From: Diorhabda sublineata | Taxonomy: Eukaryota > Arthropoda > Insecta > Coleoptera > Chrysomelidae | Direction: 5' to 3' | Assembly (NCBI RefSeq): GCF_026230105.1 | Contig: NC_079480.1 | Coordinates: forward strand, 19,944,488-20,008,487 | Length of the DNA: 64,000 nucleotides | Shown: one piece after another, positions 40,101 through 52,907 of the stretch | Position numbering within the stretch: position 1 is the first letter of the stretch | Layout of the letters: each line of letters starts with the position of its first letter | Program-made: the position numbers and the translations under genes | The notes under the pieces: generated by a model | What the model was told of the DNA's origin: nothing | What the model saw: only the letters and a program-made list of their open reading frames with translations | The model's database searches: none

Positions 40101-40824
40101 TCGATTAAAATCCATTGAAGCCCATTGAGGTCAACTGTCACTTTGTGATAATTGAAAATTTTCAAAGTCTATCTTCCTAATATGAAGTCGAATTTCAACA
40201 TTTCTTATATATTTGAGTGAGTTCGCATCTAACTTTATCAGATATCATCGAATAACATCCATTGAAGCTCATTGAGGTCAACTGTCACTTTGTGTTGATT
40301 GAAAATTTTCAAAGTCTATCTTCCTAATATGAAGTCGAATTTCAACATTTCTTATATATTTGAGTGAGTTCGCATCTAACTTTATCAGATATCATCGAAT
40401 AACATCCATTGAAGCCCATTGAGGTGAACTGTCACTTTGTGTTGATTGAAAATTTTCGAAGTCTATCTTCCTAATATGAAGTCGAATTTCAACATTTCTT
40501 ATATATTTGAGACAGTTCGCATCTAACTTTGTCAGATAACGTCGATTAACATCCATTGAAGCCCATTGAGGTCAACTGTCACTTTGTGATAATTGAAAAT
40601 TTTCAAAGTCTATCTTCCTAATTTGAAGTCGAATTTTAACATTTCTTATATATTTGAGTGAGTTCGCATCTAACTTTATCAGATATCATCGAATAACATC
40701 CATTGAAGCCCATTGAGGTCAACTGTCACTTTGTGATAATTGAAAATTTTCAAAGTCTATCTTCCTAATATGAAGTCGAATTTCAACATTTCTTATATAT
40801 TTGAGTGAGTTCGCATCTAACTTT
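37153..40824. repeat. 25-monomer block, near-duplicate of 30,691-34,509
   Basis: All main markers of the 30.7-kb block are present in order (gttctcatc 37,870; tcaatgttt 38,839; ctttatcatatatc; gattaaaatcc 40,103; tttgagacag 40,509). One monomer is missing near 38.5 kb, where the gtagaat and gctcatt pair of the other copy is replaced by a single monomer. A private change is ggtcatctg (38,071). Confidence 0.85.
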
Positions 40825-40968
40825 ATCAGATATCGAATAACATCCATTGAAGCTCATTGAGGTCAACTGTCACTTCGTGTTGATTGAAAATTTTCAAAGT
40901 CTATCTTCCTGATTTGAAGTCGAATTTCAACATTCCTTATATATTTGAGTGAGTTTGCATCTAACATT

Positions 40969-43641
40969 ATCAGATATCATCGAATAACATCCATTGAAGC
41001 CCATTGAGGTCAACTGTCACTTTGTGATAATTGAAAATTTTCAAAGTCTATCTTCCTAATTTGAAGTCGAATTTCAACATTTCTTATATATTTGAGTGAA
41101 TTCGCATCTAACTTTGTCAGATATCGTCGATTAACATCCATTGAAGCCCATTGATGTCAACTGTCACTTTGTGATAATTGAAAATTTTCAAAGTCTATCT
41201 TCCTAATATGAAGTCGAATTTCAACATTTCTTATATATTTGAGTGAGTTCGCATCTAACTTTATCAGATATCATCGAATAACATCCATTGAAGCCCATTG
41301 AGGTCAACTGTCACTTTGTGATAATTGAAAATTTTCAAAGTCTATCTTCCTAATATGAAGTCGAATTTCAACATTTCTTATATATTTGAGTGAGTTCGCA
41401 TCTAACTTTATCAGATATCATCGAATAACATCCATTGAAGCTCATTGAGGTCAACTGTCACTTTGTGTTGATTGAAAATTTTCAAAGTCTATCTTCCTGA
41501 TTTGAAGTCGAATTTCAACATTTCTTATATATTTGAGTGAGTTTGCATCTAACTTTGTCAGATATCGTCGATTAACATCCATTGAAGCTCATTGAGGTCA
41601 ACTGTCACTTTGTGATAATTGAAAATTTTCAAAGTCTATCTTCCTAATTTGAAGTCGAATTTCAACATTTCTTATATATTTGAGTGAGTTCGCATCTAAC
41701 TTTGTCAGATAACGTCGATTAACATCCATTGAAGCCCATTGAGGTCAACTGTCACTTTGTGATAATTGAAAATTTTCAAAGTCTATCTTCCTAATTTGAA
41801 GTCGAATTTTAACATTTCTTATATATTTGAGTGAGTTTGCATCTAACTTTATCAGATATCATCGAATAACATCCATTGAAGCCCATTGAGGTCAACTGTC
41901 ACTTTGTGATAATTGAAAATTTTCAAAGTCTATCTTCCTAATATGAAGTAGAATTTCAACATTCCTTGTATATTTGAGTGAGTTCGCATCTAACTTTATC
42001 AGATATCATCGAATAACATCCATTGAAGCTCATTGAGGTCAACTGTCACTTTGTGATAATTGAAAATTTTCAAAGTCTATCTTCCTAATTTGAAGTCGAA
42101 TTTTAACATTTCTTATATATTTGAGTGAGTTTGCATCTAACTTTATCAGATATCATCGAATAACATCCATTGAAGCCCATTGAGGTGAACTGTCACTTTG
42201 TGTTGATTGAAAATTTTCAAAGTCTATCTTCCTAATTTGAAGTCGAATTTCAACATTCCTTATATATTTGAGTGAGTTTGCATCTAACTTTATCAGATAT
42301 CATCGAATAACATCCATTGAAGCCCATTGAGGTCAACTGTCACTTTGTGATAATTGAAAATTTTCAAAGTCTATCTTCCTAATATGAAGTAGAATTTCAA
42401 CATTCCTTATATATTTGAGTGAGTTCGCATCTAACTTCATCAGATATCATCGAATAACATCCATTGAAGCTCATTGAGGTCAACTGTCACTTTGTGATAA
42501 TTGAAAATTTTCAAAGTCTATCTTCCTAATTTGAAGTCGAATTTCAACATTTCTTATATATTTGAGTGAGTTCGCATCTAACTTTGTCAGATAACGTCGA
42601 TTAACATCCATTGAAGCCCATTGAGGTCAACTGTCACTTTGTGTTGATTAAAAATTTTCAAAGTCTATCTTCCTAATTTGAAGTCGAATTTTAACATTTC
42701 TTATATATTTGAGTGAGTTGGCATCTAACTTTATCAGATATCATCGAATAAAATCCATTGAAGCCCATTGAGGTCAACTGTCACTTTGTGATAATTGAAA
42801 ATTTTCAATGTTTATCTTCCTAATTTGAAGTCGAATTCTAACATTTCTCATATATTTGAGTGAGTTCGCATCTAACTTTATCAGATATCATCGAATAACA
42901 TCCATTGAAGCCCATTGAGGTCAACTGTCACTTTGTGTTGATTGAAAATTTTCAAAGTCTATCTTCCTGATTTGAAGTCGAATTTCAACATTCCTTATAT
43001 ATTTCAGTGAATTTGCATCTAACTTTATCAGATATCATCGAATAACATCCATTGAAGCCCATTGAGGTCAACTGTCACTTTGTGATAATTGAAAATTTTC
43101 AAAGTCTATCTTCCTAATATGAAGTCGAATTTCAACATTTCTTATATATTTGAGTGAGTTCGCATCTAACTTTATCAGATATCATCGAATAACATCCATT
43201 GAAGCTCATTGAGGTCAACTGTCACTTTGTGTTGATTAAAAATTTTCAAAGTCTATCTTCCTAATATGAAGTCGAATTTCAACATTTCTTATATATTTGA
43301 GTGAGTTCGCATCTAACTTTATCAGATATCATCGAATAACATCCATTGAAGCCCATTGAGGTCAACTGTCACTTTGTGATAATTGAAAATTTTCAAAGTC
43401 TATCTTCCTAATATGAAGTAGAATTTCAACATTTCTTATATATTTGAGTGAGTTCGCATCTAACTTTATCAGATATCATCGAATAACATCCATTGAAGCT
43501 CATTGAGGTCAACTGTCACTTTGTGTTGATTGAAAATTTTCAAAGTCTATCTTCCCGATTTGAAGTCGAATTTCAACATTCCTTATATATTTGAGTGAGT
43601 TTGCATCTAACTTTATCAGATATCATCGAATAACATCCATT
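40969..43641. repeat. Satellite block derived from 34.6 kb and 38.5 kb types
   Basis: It starts like 34,654 (ctaacattatc just upstream, gtgaattcgc, gatgtcaac) for about four monomers, then continues with gatttg, gctcatt, gtagaat and gataacg monomers of the trimer type and reaches tcaatgttt at 42,805, which is 27 monomers minus 3 bp after the 38,839 marker. Private changes are attccttgtat (41,963) and tttcagtgaatttgc (43,002). It is a mosaic of neighbouring blocks. Confidence 0.7.
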
Positions 43642-44600
43642 GAAGCCCATTGAGGTCAACTGTCACTTTGTGATAATTGAAAATTTTCAAAGTCTATCTT
43701 CCTAATTTGAAGTCGAATTTCAACATTTCTTATATATTTGAGTGAATTCGCATCTAACTTTGTCAGATATCGTCGATTAACATCCATTGATGCCCATTGA
43801 GGTCAACTGTCACTTTGTGATAATTGAAAATTTTCAAAGTCTATCTTCCTAATTTGAAGTCGAATTCCAACATTTCTTATATATTTGAGTGAGTTTGCAT
43901 CTAACTTTGTCAGATATCGTCGATTAACATCCATTGAAGCCCATTGAGGTGAACTGTCACTTTGTGTTGATTGAAAATTTTCGAAGTCTATCTTCCTAAT
44001 ATGAAGTCGAATTTCAACATTTCTTATATATTCGAGTCAGTTCGCATCTAACTTTGTCAGATAACGTCGATTAACATCCATTGAAGCCCATTGAGGTCAA
44101 CTGTCACTTTGTGATAATTGAAAATTTTCAAAGTCTATCTTCCTAATTTGAAGTCGAATTTCAACATTTCTTATATATTTGAGTGAATTCGCATCTAACT
44201 TTGTCAGATATCGTCGATTAACATCCATTGATGCCCATTGAGGTCAACTGTCACTTTGTGATAATTGAAAATTTTCAAAGTCTATCTTCCTAATTTGAAG
44301 TCGAATTTTAACATTTCTTATATATTAGAGTGAGTTTTCATCTAACTTTATCAGATATCATCGAATAACATCCATTGAAGCCCATTGAGGTGAACTGTCA
44401 CTTTGTGTTGATTGAAAATTTTCGAAGTCTATCTTCCTAATATGAAGTCGAATTTCAACATTTCTTATATATTCGAGTCAGTTCGCATCTAACTTTGTCA
44501 GATAACGTCGATTAACATCCATTGAAGCCCATTGAGGTCAACTGTCACTTTGTGATAATTGAAAATTTTCAAAGTCTATCTTCCTGATTTGAAGTCGAAT
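43642..44600. repeat. Trimer (441-bp) duplication with tattcgagtcag marker
   Basis: Markers gatgccc (43,789 and 44,230), ttttcgaag and tattcgagtcag (44,030 and 44,471) recur exactly three monomers apart. The tattcgag substitution occurs only in these two monomers, so the duplication is younger than that mutation. The copies differ at gaattccaac against gaattttaac and at tattagagtgagttttcatc (44,324). Confidence 0.78.
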
Positions 44601-46099
44601 TTCAACATTTCTTATATATTTGAGTGAGTTTGCATCTAACTTTGTCAGATATCGTCGATTAACATCCATTGAAGCCCATTGAGGTCAACCGTCACTTTGT
44701 GTTGATTGAAAATTTTCAAAGTCTATCTTCCTGATTTGAAGTCGAATTTCAACATTTCTTATATATTTGAGTCAGTTCGCATCTAACTTTGTCAGATAAC
44801 GTCGATTAACATCCATTGAAGCCCATTGAGGTCAACTGTCACTTTGTGATAATTGAAAATTTTCAAAGTCTATCTTCCTAATTTGAAGTCGAATTTTAAC
44901 ATTTCTTATATATTTGAGTGAGTTTGCATCTAACTTTATCAGATATCATCGAATAACATCCATTGAAGCTCATTGAGGTCAACTGTCACTTTGTGTTGAT
45001 TGAAAATTTTCAAAGTCTACCTTCCTAATTTGAAGTCGAATTTCAACATTTCTTATATATTTGAGTGAGTTCGCATCTAACTTTGTCAGATATCGTCGAT
45101 TAACATCCATTGAAGCCCATTGAGGTCAACTGTCACTTTGTGATAATTGAAAATTTTCAAAGTCTATCTTCCTAATTTGAAGTCGAATTTTAACATTTCT
45201 TATATATTTGAGTGAGTTTGCATCTAACTTTATCAGATATCATCGAATAACATCCATTGAAGCCCATTGAGGTCAACTGTCACTTTGTGATAATTGAAAA
45301 TTTTTTAAAGTCTATCTTCCTAATATGAAGTAGAATTTCAACATTCCTTATATATTTGAGTGAGTTCGCATCTAACTTTATCAGATATCATCGAATAACA
45401 TCCATTGAAGCTCATTGAGGTCAACTGTCACTTTGTGATAATTGAAAATTTTCAAAGTCTATCTTCCTAATTTGAAGTCGAATTTCAACATTTCTTATAT
45501 ATTTGAGTGAGTTCGCATCTAACTTTGTCAGATAACGTCGATTAACATCCATTGAAGCCCATTGAGGTCAACTGTCACTTTGTGTTGATTAAAAATTTTC
45601 AAAGTCTATCTTCCTAATTTGAAGTCGAATTTTAACATTTCTTATATATTTGAGTGAGTTTGCATCTAACTTTATCAGATATCATCGAATAACATCCATT
45701 GAAGCCCATTGAGGTCAACTGTCACTTTGTGATAATTGAAAATTTTCAAAGTCTATCTTCCTAATTTGAAGTCGAATTTCAACATTTCTTATATATTTGA
45801 GTGAGTTCGCATCTAACTTTGTCAGATAACGTCGATTAACATCCATTGAAGCCCATTGAGGTCAACTGTCACTTTGTGTTGATTAAAAATTTTCAAAGTC
45901 TAATTTCCTAATTTGAAGTCGAATTCTAACATCTCTCATATATTTGAGTGAGTTCGCATCTAACTTTATCAGATATCATCGAATAACATCCATTGAAGCT
46001 CATTGAGGTCAACTGTCACTTTGTGATAATTGAAAATTTTCAAAGTCTATCTTCCTAATTTGAAGTCGAATTTCAACATTTCTTATATATTTGAGTGAG
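44601..46099. repeat. Trimer-type monomers up to the family-border duplication
   Basis: It contains repeated gctcatt, gtagaat/attccttat and gataacg/gattaaaaa monomers as at 23-24 kb. Rare changes are gtcaaccgtcac (44,687) and gtctaatttcc with catctctcat (45,899). The last also occurs at 46,487 and 47,957, spaced 588 and 1,470 bp, which are 4 and 10 monomers. Confidence 0.68.
45232..45379. repeat. 148-bp monomer (+1 bp), unique
   Basis: The palindrome region reads gaaaattttttaaag in place of gaaaattttcaaag, one base longer and with the c lost. No second copy is present. Confidence 0.88.
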
Positions 46100-47345
46100 T
46101 TTGCATCTAACTTTATCAGATATCATCGAATAACATCCATTGAAGCCCATTGAGGTCAACTGTCACTTTGTGATAATTGAAAATTTTCAAAGTCTATCTT
46201 CCTAATATGAAGTAGAATTTCAACATTCCTTATATATTTGAGTGAGTTCGCATCTAACTTTACCAGATATCATCGAATTACATCCATTGAAGCTCATTGA
46301 GGTCAACTGTCACTTTGTGATAATTGAAAATTTTCAAAGTCTATCTTCCTAATTTGAAGTCGAATTTCAACATTTCTTATATATTTGAGTGAGTTCGCAT
46401 CTAACTTTGTCAGATAACGTCGATTAACATCCATTGAAGCCCATTGAGGTCAACTGTCACTTTGTGTTGATTAAAAATTTTCAAAGTCTAATTTCCTAAT
46501 TTGAAGTCGAATTCTAACATCTCTCATATATTTGAGTGAGTTCGCATCTAACTTTATCAGATATCATCGAATAACATCCATTGAAGCCCATTGAGGTCAA
46601 CTGTCACTTTGTGTTAATTGAAAATTTTCAAAGTCTATCTTCCTGATTTGAAGTCGAATTTCAACATTCCTTATATATTTCAGTGAGTTTGCATCTTACT
46701 TTATCAGATATTATCGAATAACATCCATTGAAGCCCATTGAGGTCAACTGTCACTTTGTGATAATTGAAAATTTTCAAAGTCTATCTTCCTAATATGAAG
46801 TCGAATTTCAACATTTCTTATATATTTGAGTGAGTTCGCATCTAACTTTATCAGATATCATCGAATAACATCCATTGAAGCTCATTGAGGTCAACTGTCA
46901 CTTTGTGTTGATTAAAAATTTTCAAAGTCTATCTTCCTAATATGAAGTCGAATTTCAACATTTCTTATATATTTGAGTGAGTTCGCATCTAACTTTATCA
47001 GATATCATCGAATAACATCCATTGAAGCCCATTGAGGTCAACTGTCACTTTGTGATAATTGAAAATTTTCAAAGTCTATCTTCCTAATTTTAAGTCGAAT
47101 TCCAACATTTCTTATATATTTGAGTGAGTTCACATCTAGCTTTGTCAGATATCGTGGAATAACATCCATTGAAGCCCATTGAGGTCAACTGTCACTTTGT
47201 GTTAATTGAAAATTTTCAAAGTCTATCTTCCTAATTTTAAGTCGAATTCCAACATTTCTTATATATTTGAGTGAGTTCGCATCTAACTTTGTCAGATATC
47301 ATCGAATAACATCCATTGAAGCTCGTTGAGGTCAACTGTCACTTT
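46100..47345. repeat. Copy 1 of a 10-monomer (1,470-bp) duplication carrying the family border
   Basis: It shares with 47,570-48,815 the markers ctttaccag (46,258 and 47,728), gtctaatttcc (46,487 and 47,957), tttcagtgagtttgcatcttac and atattatcg (46,706 and 48,176), ttttaagtcgaattcc (47,089 and 48,559) and cacatctagc (47,131 and 48,601), all exactly 1,470 bp apart. Its right end enters right-family monomers, then at about 47,430 the sequence returns to left-family types. Private change: cgaattacatcc (46,274). Confidence 0.88.
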
Positions 47346-47569
47346 GTGTTAATTGAAAATTTTCAAAGTCTATCTTCCTAATTTGAAGTCGAATTTCAAC
47401 ATTTCTTATATATTTGAGTGAGTTCGCATCTAACTTTGTCAGATAACGTCGATTAACATCCATTGAAGCCCATTGAGGTCAACTGTCACTTTGTGTTGAT
47501 TAAAAATTTTCAAAGTCTATCTTCCTAATTTGAAGTCGAATTTTAACATTTCTTATATATTTGTGTGAG

Positions 47570-48815
47570 TTTGCATCTAACTTTATCAGATATCATCGAA
47601 TAACATCCATTGAAGCCCATTGAGGTCAACTGTCACTTTGTGATAATTGAAAATTTTCAAAGTCTATCTTCCTAATATGAAGTAGAATTTCAACATTCCT
47701 TATATATTTGAGTGAGTTCGCATCTAACTTTACCAGATATCATCGAATAACATCCATTGAAGCTCATTGAGGTCAACTGTCACTTTGTGATAATTGAAAA
47801 TTTTCAAAGTCTATCTTCCTAATTTGAAGTCGAATTTCAACATTTCTTATATATTTGAGTGAGTTCGCATCTAACTTTGTCAGATAACGTCGATTAACAT
47901 CCATTGAAGCCCATTGAGGTCAACTGTCACTTTGTGTTGATTAAAAATTTTCAAAGTCTAATTTCCTAATTTGAAGTCGAATTCTAACATCTCTCATATA
48001 TTTGAGTGAGTTCGCATCTAACTTTATCAGATATCATCGAATAACATCCATTGAAGCCCATTGAGGTCAACTGTCACTTTGTGTTGATTGAAAATTTTCA
48101 AAGTCTATCTTCCTGATTTGAAGTCGAATTTCAACATTCCTTATATATTTCAGTGAGTTTGCATCTTACTTTATCAGATATTATCGAATAACATCCATTG
48201 AAGCCCATTGAGGTCAACTGTCACTTTGTGATAATTGAAAATTTTCAAAGTCTATCTTCCTAATATGAAGTCGAATTTCAACATTTCTTATATATTTGAG
48301 TGAGTTCGCATCTAACTTTATCAGATATCATCGAATAACATCCATTGAAGCTCATTGAGGTCAACTGTCACTTTGTGTTGATTAAAAATTTTCAAAGTCT
48401 ATCTTCCTAATATGAAGTCGAATTTCAACATTTCTTATATATTTGAGTGAGTTCGCATCTAACTTTATCAGATATCATCGAATAACATCCATTGAAGCCC
48501 ATTGAGGTCAACTGTCACTTTGTGATAATTGAAAATTTTCAAAGTCTATCTTCCTAATTTTAAGTCGAATTCCAACATTTCTTATATATTTGAGTGAGTT
48601 CACATCTAGCTTTGTCAGATATCGTGGAATAACATCCATTGAAGCCCATTGAGGTCAACTGTCACTTTGTGTTAATTGAAAATTTTCAAAGTCTATCTTC
48701 CTAATTTTAAGTCGAATTCCAACATTTCTTATATATTTGAGTGAGTTCGCATCTAACTTTGTCAGATATCATCGAATAACATCCATTGAAGCTCGTTGAG
48801 GTCAACTGTCACTTT
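47570..48815. repeat. Copy 2 of the 1,470-bp duplication; its right end opens the second family
   Basis: This repeats 46,100-47,345 and then runs on into the right-hand family without returning. It diverges from copy 1 near 48,818, where gtgataatt stands against gtgttaatt at 47,348. A private change is tttgtgtgag at 47,562, just left of the copy. The last monomer starting with atcag in the window is at 48,467. Confidence 0.85.
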
Positions 48816-51310
48816 GTGATAATTGAAAATTTTCAAAGTCTATCTTCCTAATTTTAAGTCGAATTTCAACATTTCTTATATATTTGAGTGAGTTTGCATC
48901 TAAATTTGTCATATATCGTCGATTAACATCCATTGAAGCCCATTGAGGTCAACTGTCACTTTGTGTTAATTGAAAATTTTCAAAGTCTCTCTTCCTAATT
49001 TTAAGTCGAATTCCAACATTCCTTATATATTTGAGTGAGTTCACATCTAGCTTTGTCAGATATCGTGGAATAACATCCATTGAAGCCCATTGAGGTCAAC
49101 TGTCACTTTGTGATAATTGAAAATTTTCAAAGTCTATCTTCCTAATTTGAAGTCGAATTTCAACATTTCTTATATATTTGACTGAGTTTTCATCTAACTT
49201 TGTCAGATATCATCGAATAACATCCATTGAAGCTCGTTGAGGTCAACTGTCACTTTGTGTTAATTGAAAATTTTCAAAGTCTATCTTCCTAATTTGAAGT
49301 CGAATTCCAACATTTCTTATATATTTGAGTGAGTTCGCATCTAACTTTGTCAGATATCGTCGATTAACATCCATTGAAGCTCGTTGAGGTCAACTGTCAC
49401 TTTGTGTTAATTGAAAATTTTCAAAGTCTATCTTCCTAATTTGAAGTGGAATTCCAACATTTCTTATATATTTGAGTGAGTTCGCATCTAACTTTGTCAG
49501 ATATCGTCGATTAACATCCATTGAAGCTCGTTGAGGTCAACTGTCACTTTGTGTTAATTGAAAATTTTCAAAGTCTATCTTCCTAATTTGAAGTCGAATT
49601 TCGACATTTCTTATATATTTGAGTGAGTTCGCATCTAACTTTGTCAGATATCGTCGATTAACTTTCATTGAATCCCATTGAGGTCAATTGTCACTTTGTG
49701 ATAATTGAAAATTTTCAAAGTGTATCTTCCTAATTTGAAGTCGAATTTCGACATTTCTTATATATTTGAGTGAGTTTGCATCTAAATTTGTCATATATCG
49801 TCGATTAACATCCATTGAAGCCCATTGAGGTCAACTGTCACTTTGTGTTAATTGAAAATTTTCACAGTCTATCTTCCTAATTTTAAGTCGAATTTCAACA
49901 TTTCTTATATATTTGAGTGAGTTTGCATCTAAATTTGTCATATATCGTCGATTAACTTCCATTGAAGCTCATTGAGGTCAACTGTCACTTTGTGTTAATT
50001 GAAAATTTTCAAAGTCTATCTTCCTAATTTTAAGGCGAATTCCAACATTTCTTATATATTTGAGTGAGTTCACATCTAGCTTTGTCAGATATCGTGGAAT
50101 AACATCCATTGAAGCCCATTGAGGTCAACTGTCACTTTGTGATAATTGAAAATTTTCAGAGTCTATCTTCCTAATTTGAAGTCGAATTTCCACATTTCTT
50201 ATATATTTGAGTGTGTTTGCATCTAACTTTTTCAGATATCATCGAATAACATCCATTGAAGCTCGTTGTGGTCAACTGTCACTTTGTGTTAATTGCAAAT
50301 TTTCAAAGTCTATCTTCCTAATTTGGAGTCGAATTCCAACATTTCTTATATATTTGAGTGAGTTCACATCAAGCTTTGTCAGATATCGTGGAATAACATC
50401 CATTGAAGCCCATTGAGGTCAACTGTCACTTTGTGTTAATTGAAAATTTTCAAAGTCTATCTTCCTAATTTTAAGTCGAATTCCAACATTTCTTATATAT
50501 TTGAGTGAGTTCACATCTAGCTTTGTCAGATATCGTGGAATAACATCCATTGAAGCCCATTGTGGTCAACTGTCACTTTGTGTTAATTGAAAATTTTCAA
50601 AGTCTATCTTCCTAATTTTAAGTCGAATTCCAACATTTCTTATATATTTGAGTGAGTTCGCATCTAACTTTGTCAGATATCATCGAATAACATCCATTGA
50701 AGCTCGTTGAGGTCAACTGTCACTTTGTGATAATTGAAAATTTTCAAAGTCTATCTTCCTAATTTTAAGTCGAATTTCAACATTTCTTATATATTTGAGT
50801 GAGTTTGCATCTAAATTTGTCATATATCGTCGATTAACATCCATTGAAGCCCATTGAGGTCAACTGTCACTTTGTGTTAATTGAAAATTTTCAAAGTCTA
50901 TCTTCCTAATTTTAAGTCGAATTCCAACATTCCTTATATATTTGAGTGAGTTCACATCTAGCTTTGTCAGATATCGTGGAATAACATCCATTGAAGCCCA
51001 TTGAGGTCAACTGTCACTTTGTGATAATTGAAAATTTTCAAAGTCTATCTTCCTAATTTGAAGTCGAATTTCAACATTTCTTATATATTTGACTGAGTTT
51101 TCATCTAACTTTGTCAGATATCATCGAATAACATCCATTGAAGCTCGTTGAGGTCAACTGTCACTTTGTGTTAATTGAAAATTTTCAAAGTCTATCTTCC
51201 TAATTTGAAGTCGAATTCCAACATTTCTTATATATTTGAGTGAGTTCGCATCTAACTTTGTCAGATATCGTCGATTAACATCCATTGAAGCTCGTTGAGG
51301 TCAACTGTCA
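48616..51310. repeat. 13-monomer (1,911-bp) repetition at the start of the right family
   Basis: The series ttttaag, ctaaatttgtcatatatcg (48,900 and 50,811), attccttat with cacatctagc, then gactgagttttcatc (49,181 and 51,092) is repeated 1,911 bp later. It occurs again near 52.9-53.6 kb and 56.8-57.4 kb. Between the copies lie monomers with single changes such as gaagtggaat (49,446), attttaaggcg (50,027) and gttgtggtc (50,265), which look older or less homogenised than their neighbours. Confidence 0.75.
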
Positions 51311-52907
51311 CTTTGTGTTAATTGAAAATTTTCAAAGTCTATCTTCCTAATTTGAAGTCGAATTTCAACATTTCTTATATATTTGAGTGAGTTTGCATCT
51401 AACTTTGTCAGATATCATCGAATAACATCCATTGAAGCTCGTTGAGGTCAACTGTCACTTTGTGATAATTGAAAATTTTCAAAGTCTATCTTCCTAATTT
51501 TAAGTCGAATTTCAACATTTCTTATATATTTGAGTGAGTTTGCATCTAACTTTGTCAGATATCATCGAATAACATCCATTGAAGCTCGTTGAGGTCAACT
51601 GTCACTTTGTGATAATTGAAAATTTTCAAATCCTATCTTCCTAATTTCAAGTCGAATTCCAACATTTCTTATATATTTGAGTGAGTTTGCATCTAACTTT
51701 GTCAGATATCGTCGATTAACTTTCATTGAAGCCCATTGAGGTCAACTGTCACTTTGTGTTAATTGCAAATTTTCAAAGTCTATCTTCCTAATTTGAAGTC
51801 GAATTTCGACATTACTTATATATTTGAGTGAGTTCGCATCTAACTTTGTCAGATATCATCGAATAACATCCATTGAAGCTCGTTGAGGTCAACTGTCACT
51901 TTGTGTTAATTGAAAATTTTCAAAGTCTATCTTCCTAATTTGAAGACGAATTTCAACATTTCTTATATATTTGAGTGAGATGGCATCTAACTTTCTCAGA
52001 TATCATCGAATAACATCCATTGAAGCTCGTTGAGGTCAACTGTCACTTTGTGTTAATTGAAAATTTTCAAAGTCTATCTTCCTAATTTGAAGTCGAATTT
52101 CAACATTTCTTATATATTTGAGTGAGTTTGCATCTAACTTTGTCAGATATCATCGAATAACATCCATTGAAGCTCGTTGAGGTCAACTGTCACTTTGTGA
52201 TAATTGAAAATTTTCAAAGTCTATCTTCCTAATTTTAAGTCGAATTTCAACATTTCTTATATATTTGAGTGAGTTTGCATCTAACTTTGTCAGATATCAT
52301 CGAATAACATCCATTGAAGCTCGTTGAGTTCAACTGTCACTTTGTGATAATTGAAAATTTTCAAATCCTATCTTCCTAATTTCAAGTCGAATTCCAACAT
52401 TTCTTATATATTTGAGTGAGTTTGCATCTAACTTTGTCAGATATCGTCGATTAACTTTCATTGAAGCCCATTGAGGTCAACTGTCACTTTGTGTTAATTG
52501 CAAATTTTCAAAGTCTATCTTCCTAATTTGAAGTCGAATTTCGACATTTCTTATATATTTGAGTGAGTTCGCATCTAACTTTGTCAGATATCATCGAATA
52601 ACATCCATTGAAGCTCGTTGAGGTCAACTGTCACTTTGTGTTAATTGAAAATTTTCAAATCCTATCTTCCTAATTTCAAGTCGAATTCCAACATTTCTTA
52701 TATATTTGAGTGAGTTTGCATCTAACTTTGTCAGATATCGTCGATTAACGTTCATTGAAGCCCATTGAGGTCAACTGTCACTTTGTGTTAATTGCAAATT
52801 TTCAAAGTCTATCTTCCTAATTAAAGTCGAATTTCGACATTTCTTATATATTTGAGTGAGTTTGCATCTAAATTTGTCATATATCGTCGATTAACATCCA
52901 TTGAAGC
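50410..52907. repeat. 17-monomer (2,498-bp) HOR of the right family, copy 1
   Basis: Its content reappears from 52,908 to about 55,150: cacatctagc monomers, gactgagttttcatc (51,092 and 53,590), a pair of tcctatcttcc monomers spaced 735 bp (51,631 and 52,366; 54,128 and 54,863), ttgcaaattt and gagatggcatc. The offset is 2,498, then 2,497 bp, because of two separate 1-bp deletions. It ends with a third tcctatc monomer (52,660) and the 146-bp monomer at 52,730. Confidence 0.82.
52730..52875. repeat. 146-bp monomer (1-bp deletion, cctaattaaag), unique
   Basis: The usual cctaatttgaagtcg reads cctaattaaagtcg, one base short. No other copy was found in the window, so it arose after, or escaped, the 2,498-bp duplication. 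Confidence 0.88.

Noticed and set aside
50207..50416. 69-codon open reading frame on the + strand
   Set aside because: It lies fully inside two satellite monomers and begins at a TTG, not ATG. It is open only because three TGA codons usual in this frame are changed here: tgt at 50,267, tgc at 50,294 and tgg at 50,324. It ends at the next usual TGA (50,414). The protein repeats the same segment (RY..ITSIEA) once per monomer. No coding evidence.
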